Source: CAVPDG01 sp963702535 (lineage in GTDB: Bacteria; Chloroflexota; Anaerolineae; Anaerolineales; UBA4823). From it: a DNA stretch of 64,000 nucleotides. The stretch covers positions 240,556 through 304,555 of the forward strand of contig CAVPDG010000025.1 in assembly GCA_963702535.1 (NCBI GenBank), given 5' to 3'. Shown in pieces: positions 61,578 through 64,000 of the stretch. The notes beneath the pieces were generated by a model. It was not told the origin of the DNA, ran no database searches, and saw only the letters and a list, made by a program, of their open reading frames with translations. Positions within the stretch are counted from its first letter, which is position 1. Each line of letters opens with the position of its first letter. Made by a program: the position numbers and the translations under genes.

Positions 61578-62001
61578 CTAAATCAGGTTGTCATAAAATA
61601 ACTCATCGCTGTCAATATTGAGTAACGCGGTCAGTATGGTATTGACCAGCGCTAGGAAAAGACCTCCAAAAAATGCGGCTACCCATCCACTGACTTCAAA
61701 TCCTGATATCAAACTGGAAGTGATCATCAGTACGATGGCATTGATGAAAAATCCAGTCAGGAAGATAACGATCCAGCCCAGGGGTAAAGCAAGCAACAAA
61801 ATCAGCGGACGAATGAGTAAGTTGACAAATCCCAGGAGCAAGGATGCCGCTACGGCAATCACGATTTCAGAATGTGCCATTCTGTGGCTGGATGCTGATG
61901 CCGGGGAATAACCAGGCGGTGACCAGCAGAGAAACAGCATCAACGAACCATACAACGAAGACACGGGCGATCGCGCCGATTGTTTTTATAATGCCTGGCA
62001 T
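61578..62001 (-). CDS. Holin-X/phage_holin_4-like small membrane protein (frame break)
   Basis: About 140 residues from the ATG at 62001 (ribosome site AGGAGA): VWFVDAVSLLVTAWLFPGIS, then a one-base break at about 61875, then IVIAVAASLLLGFVNLLIRP, IVIFLTGFFINAIVLMI and a last helix. This four-helix family is common in bacterial chromosomes and does not imply a prophage. It is 27 nt before the phosphodiesterase gene; the two are likely co-expressed. Confidence 0.75.
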
Positions 62002-62095
62002 TTTGATTCTCCTATTGCCGGCTTCAGCGACGCAAAAGCATCTACCTTAATACTGAATCGTCTCACGCATAAAGAATGCACAATCGATGGCATAT

Positions 62096-64000
62096 TTATT
62101 CTTTTTTCAGCGTTAAAAAGACCCACGGGATATTGTCCAGGGGAATGTCATCAATGCTGGTCTGTGCGGACACAAGCACACGTTCCGGGTCCCCCAATAA
62201 AGCCAGGGGTATGCGCACCTCACTGCGGGTTGGCGTGCCACTGACGGTTACAGAATTGTCCGGCAATAAAAAGCCCTGGTTGTACACCCTGTATCCGCTG
62301 GCACCCAGATCCATGTAGATCTTCGGCATCTCATTGAATGGCTTATCCGACCGGTAGCCTATTGTCCAGACTCTGGCGTGTACATCGCCTGTCAGGGGTT
62401 CTTGTGATTCAATTGAAAATACAAGCTCATCCCCTTCTAACTTCACCGAGCGCATCTCGGTTTCTGTGAATTTCTCCTGCTCACTCTCTGGGAGCAGACT
62501 CAGGGCTTCACCAGAAAAAGCAGCTTGAGCTGGCAGGATCTGTACTTCCTCACCGGGAGCAATCGGGATTTCATCGATGACGTCCCACAGCTCGTTTACG
62601 CGCACTCCAATTCCAGGTAGGGCTTTCCCGAGCCCCATTGGGTTTTGTGCGCCTGGAGTGCTTGAAGTTTCTTGTCGCGCTGTTCTGGTGTGATCGGCAG
62701 GATGCGCCAGCGGTTGCCAATATCGTATTGTGCGGGTGGATCCAGCGGCCGCTCAGGCTGGTAGCCGCGCGGCTGGGGCCAGCGCCCGTAATGGGTGATG
62801 AAATGATAGACTTCAGGTTGGATCTCATCTTTGAGGTCCCACAGGGCTACCTGCAGGTATAAGGGAAGACTCTGGTGGTCTGGATGCACATCCCCGGGAT
62901 GCGATGTGAAGATCTTGGTGGGTTTAAAATTCTCGTACGACCTGCTCGAGATCAGCCAGGATGCTCTCCCCTTTGAACGGCGCGCCAAGGCTTTGCGCAA
63001 ACGTATAGAACACACCGCTCTGACCACTGAGGAGGGCGCGATAGGGTTGGGCATCTCCCCAATGTTTCTCGAATATTTCAAGACCTCCTCCATCCGGATA
63101 TCCGAGAAAGTGATTTGCTCGGGCTTGATACCCAGGATCCCCTGGGCAGCCAGCGCTTCCTCATGCCGCGTTTCTCCCAGGCGGAGGGCTTCTGTTACAC
63201 CCAGGTTGATTTCTTTACGGAAAAGGGCAAAAGAAGTCTCGTTGTAGTCGCCTACCGTAAATAACGCCACTTCAACCGGGATGCCCTTCTCCAAGGCCTG
63301 CTGGATAAGCCCGGCGTTGGAGAGGATGTCATCATCGGGATGTGGCACCAGCACCAGGATACGGTCATCCGGCTTAAGCTCGATTTGTGGTCGAAGCAGT
63401 GTTGATGCCCACTCCCAAGACGCATCGCCTGGAGCCTCTGCTTCTAGACCCAAAGAACGTTCCAGGTGGGTGAGTGATGAGCGGATGGACTTAGCCAGCG
63501 TATTATTTCCTGCGCCTACGACGGCCAGGAGAAAAACGAACAGCAGACCACCCACCAGACCGCCGATGATCCACCCACGGCGAGATGGCCGAGTTGGGGA
63601 GCTAAGCTCACTAACAGGCCCACTTCCTTTCTTCTTCTCAATCACGGGAATGGGCTGGAAACTCAAACGGCGTTGGACAAGGATCCCGAGAGCGGCCAAT
63701 CCCAGCCATACCAGGGTTTGTAAGAGCTGCGTGGTATCTAAGTAACCACTATATGAACCCTTGAGCGCTCCAGCAACCGATATGAGGACAATATCCAGCG
63801 ATCGAAAACTGCGGTACTGAGAAACGAAGCTCCCCACACAGCTGAGAGGACGATGATGGCATTGTCGAAATCCAATAGCTTTATAAATAAGAAAAAGCCA
63901 AGCAATCCACCGCCGTCCAGGACACCGAAGAAAAAGAACTTACCCGCTTCCGGAAAGAGGATACCTAACAAACGCTCAGCGATGATAGCGCTGACGATAA
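62096..64000 (-). CDS. PIG-L deacetylase-like protein with membrane N-terminus (partial, frame breaks)
   Basis: The N-terminus runs off the right edge. A membrane part (FFFFGVLDGGGLLGFFLFIK; LVWLGLAALGILV; GGLVGGLLFVFLLAVVG) precedes a PIG-L domain: zinc motif VLVPHPDDDIL, ETRHEEALAAQGILG and FTSHPGDVHPDHQSLPL. Breaks near 63830 and 62640 split it. Two compensating shifts (about 63060 and 62940) scramble about 40 residues; the alternative frame reads RALLSGQSGVFYTFAQSLG. The C-terminal beta domain (ELWDVIDEIPIAPGEEVQIL) is paralogous to the remnant at 56045-56180. Probably removes acetyl groups from an N-acetylglucosamine-containing surface glycan or lipid. Confidence 0.75.

Noticed and set aside
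61578..62001. Holin as evidence of a prophage
   Set aside because: This holin-like family is common on bacterial chromosomes and no phage structural genes are near.

Overview
The window reads as chromosomal DNA of a Chloroflexota bacterium, most likely an Anaerolineae-type lineage able to respire oxygen. This is inferred from gene content: a caa3-type oxidase operon with a fused heme O/heme A synthase, lipoproteins carrying a Thr/Pro linker, a sigma-54 gene, an FtsZ, paired moeA genes and many TIM-barrel or TPR envelope proteins. No rRNA or protein marker fixes the genus. Most genes lie on the minus strand up to 24.8 kb, on the plus strand in 25-29.7 and 33-55 kb, and on the minus strand at the right end.

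Layout. 0-1.2 kb: secreted alpha/beta hydrolase. 1.2-6.2 kb: TetR-controlled MacAB-like ABC exporter with twin operators. 6.3-14.4 kb: oxidase operon (atypical receiver, ctaC, ctaD, ctaF, ctaE, sco1, membrane cupredoxin, surf1, ctaA-ctaB fusion). 14.5-18 kb: NarX/NarL-like two-component pair, peroxiredoxin, lone receiver. 18-23.7 kb: moeA-PBP fusion and a second moeA separated by an IS630 remnant, UbiA prenyltransferase, DinB-like protein and a rhodanese interrupted by one in-frame TGA (candidate selenoprotein). 23.8-24.8 kb: proline dehydrogenase. 25-29.7 kb: rpoN, NtrB-like kinase and an NtrC-like activator without a DNA-binding domain. 29.7-33.1 kb: two paralogous lipoproteins. 33.2-48.8 kb: a collinear cluster with an FtsZ of unusual T7 loop, TIM-barrel proteins, an LCP-like protein, small membrane proteins, a giant TPR protein, a TPR-CHAT-like protease and a beta-lactamase-fold serine hydrolase. 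48.9-51.9 kb: lipid kinase, cupin, oxidoreductase, truncated deacetylase. 51.9-54.8 kb: mobile segment with a broken tRNA-Arg, tyrosine recombinase, higBA, an integrase-tail remnant and a Phd/VapC pair. 54.8-64 kb: membrane acyltransferase, stress-type glycine-zipper protein, secreted esterase, membrane phosphodiesterase, holin-like protein and a partial PIG-L deacetylase.

Sequence quality matters. At least twenty genes, including core oxidase subunits, carry single-base frame breaks, and rpoN is interrupted by a 40-T/11-G run between two imperfect copies of the same 68 bases. These look like read or assembly errors rather than mass pseudogene formation. I therefore annotate the broken reading frames as single genes with the break positions stated.

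The most promising novelties are the candidate selenocysteine rhodanese (23.2-23.7 kb) and the FtsZ / giant TPR / CHAT-like protease cluster (33-48.8 kb).
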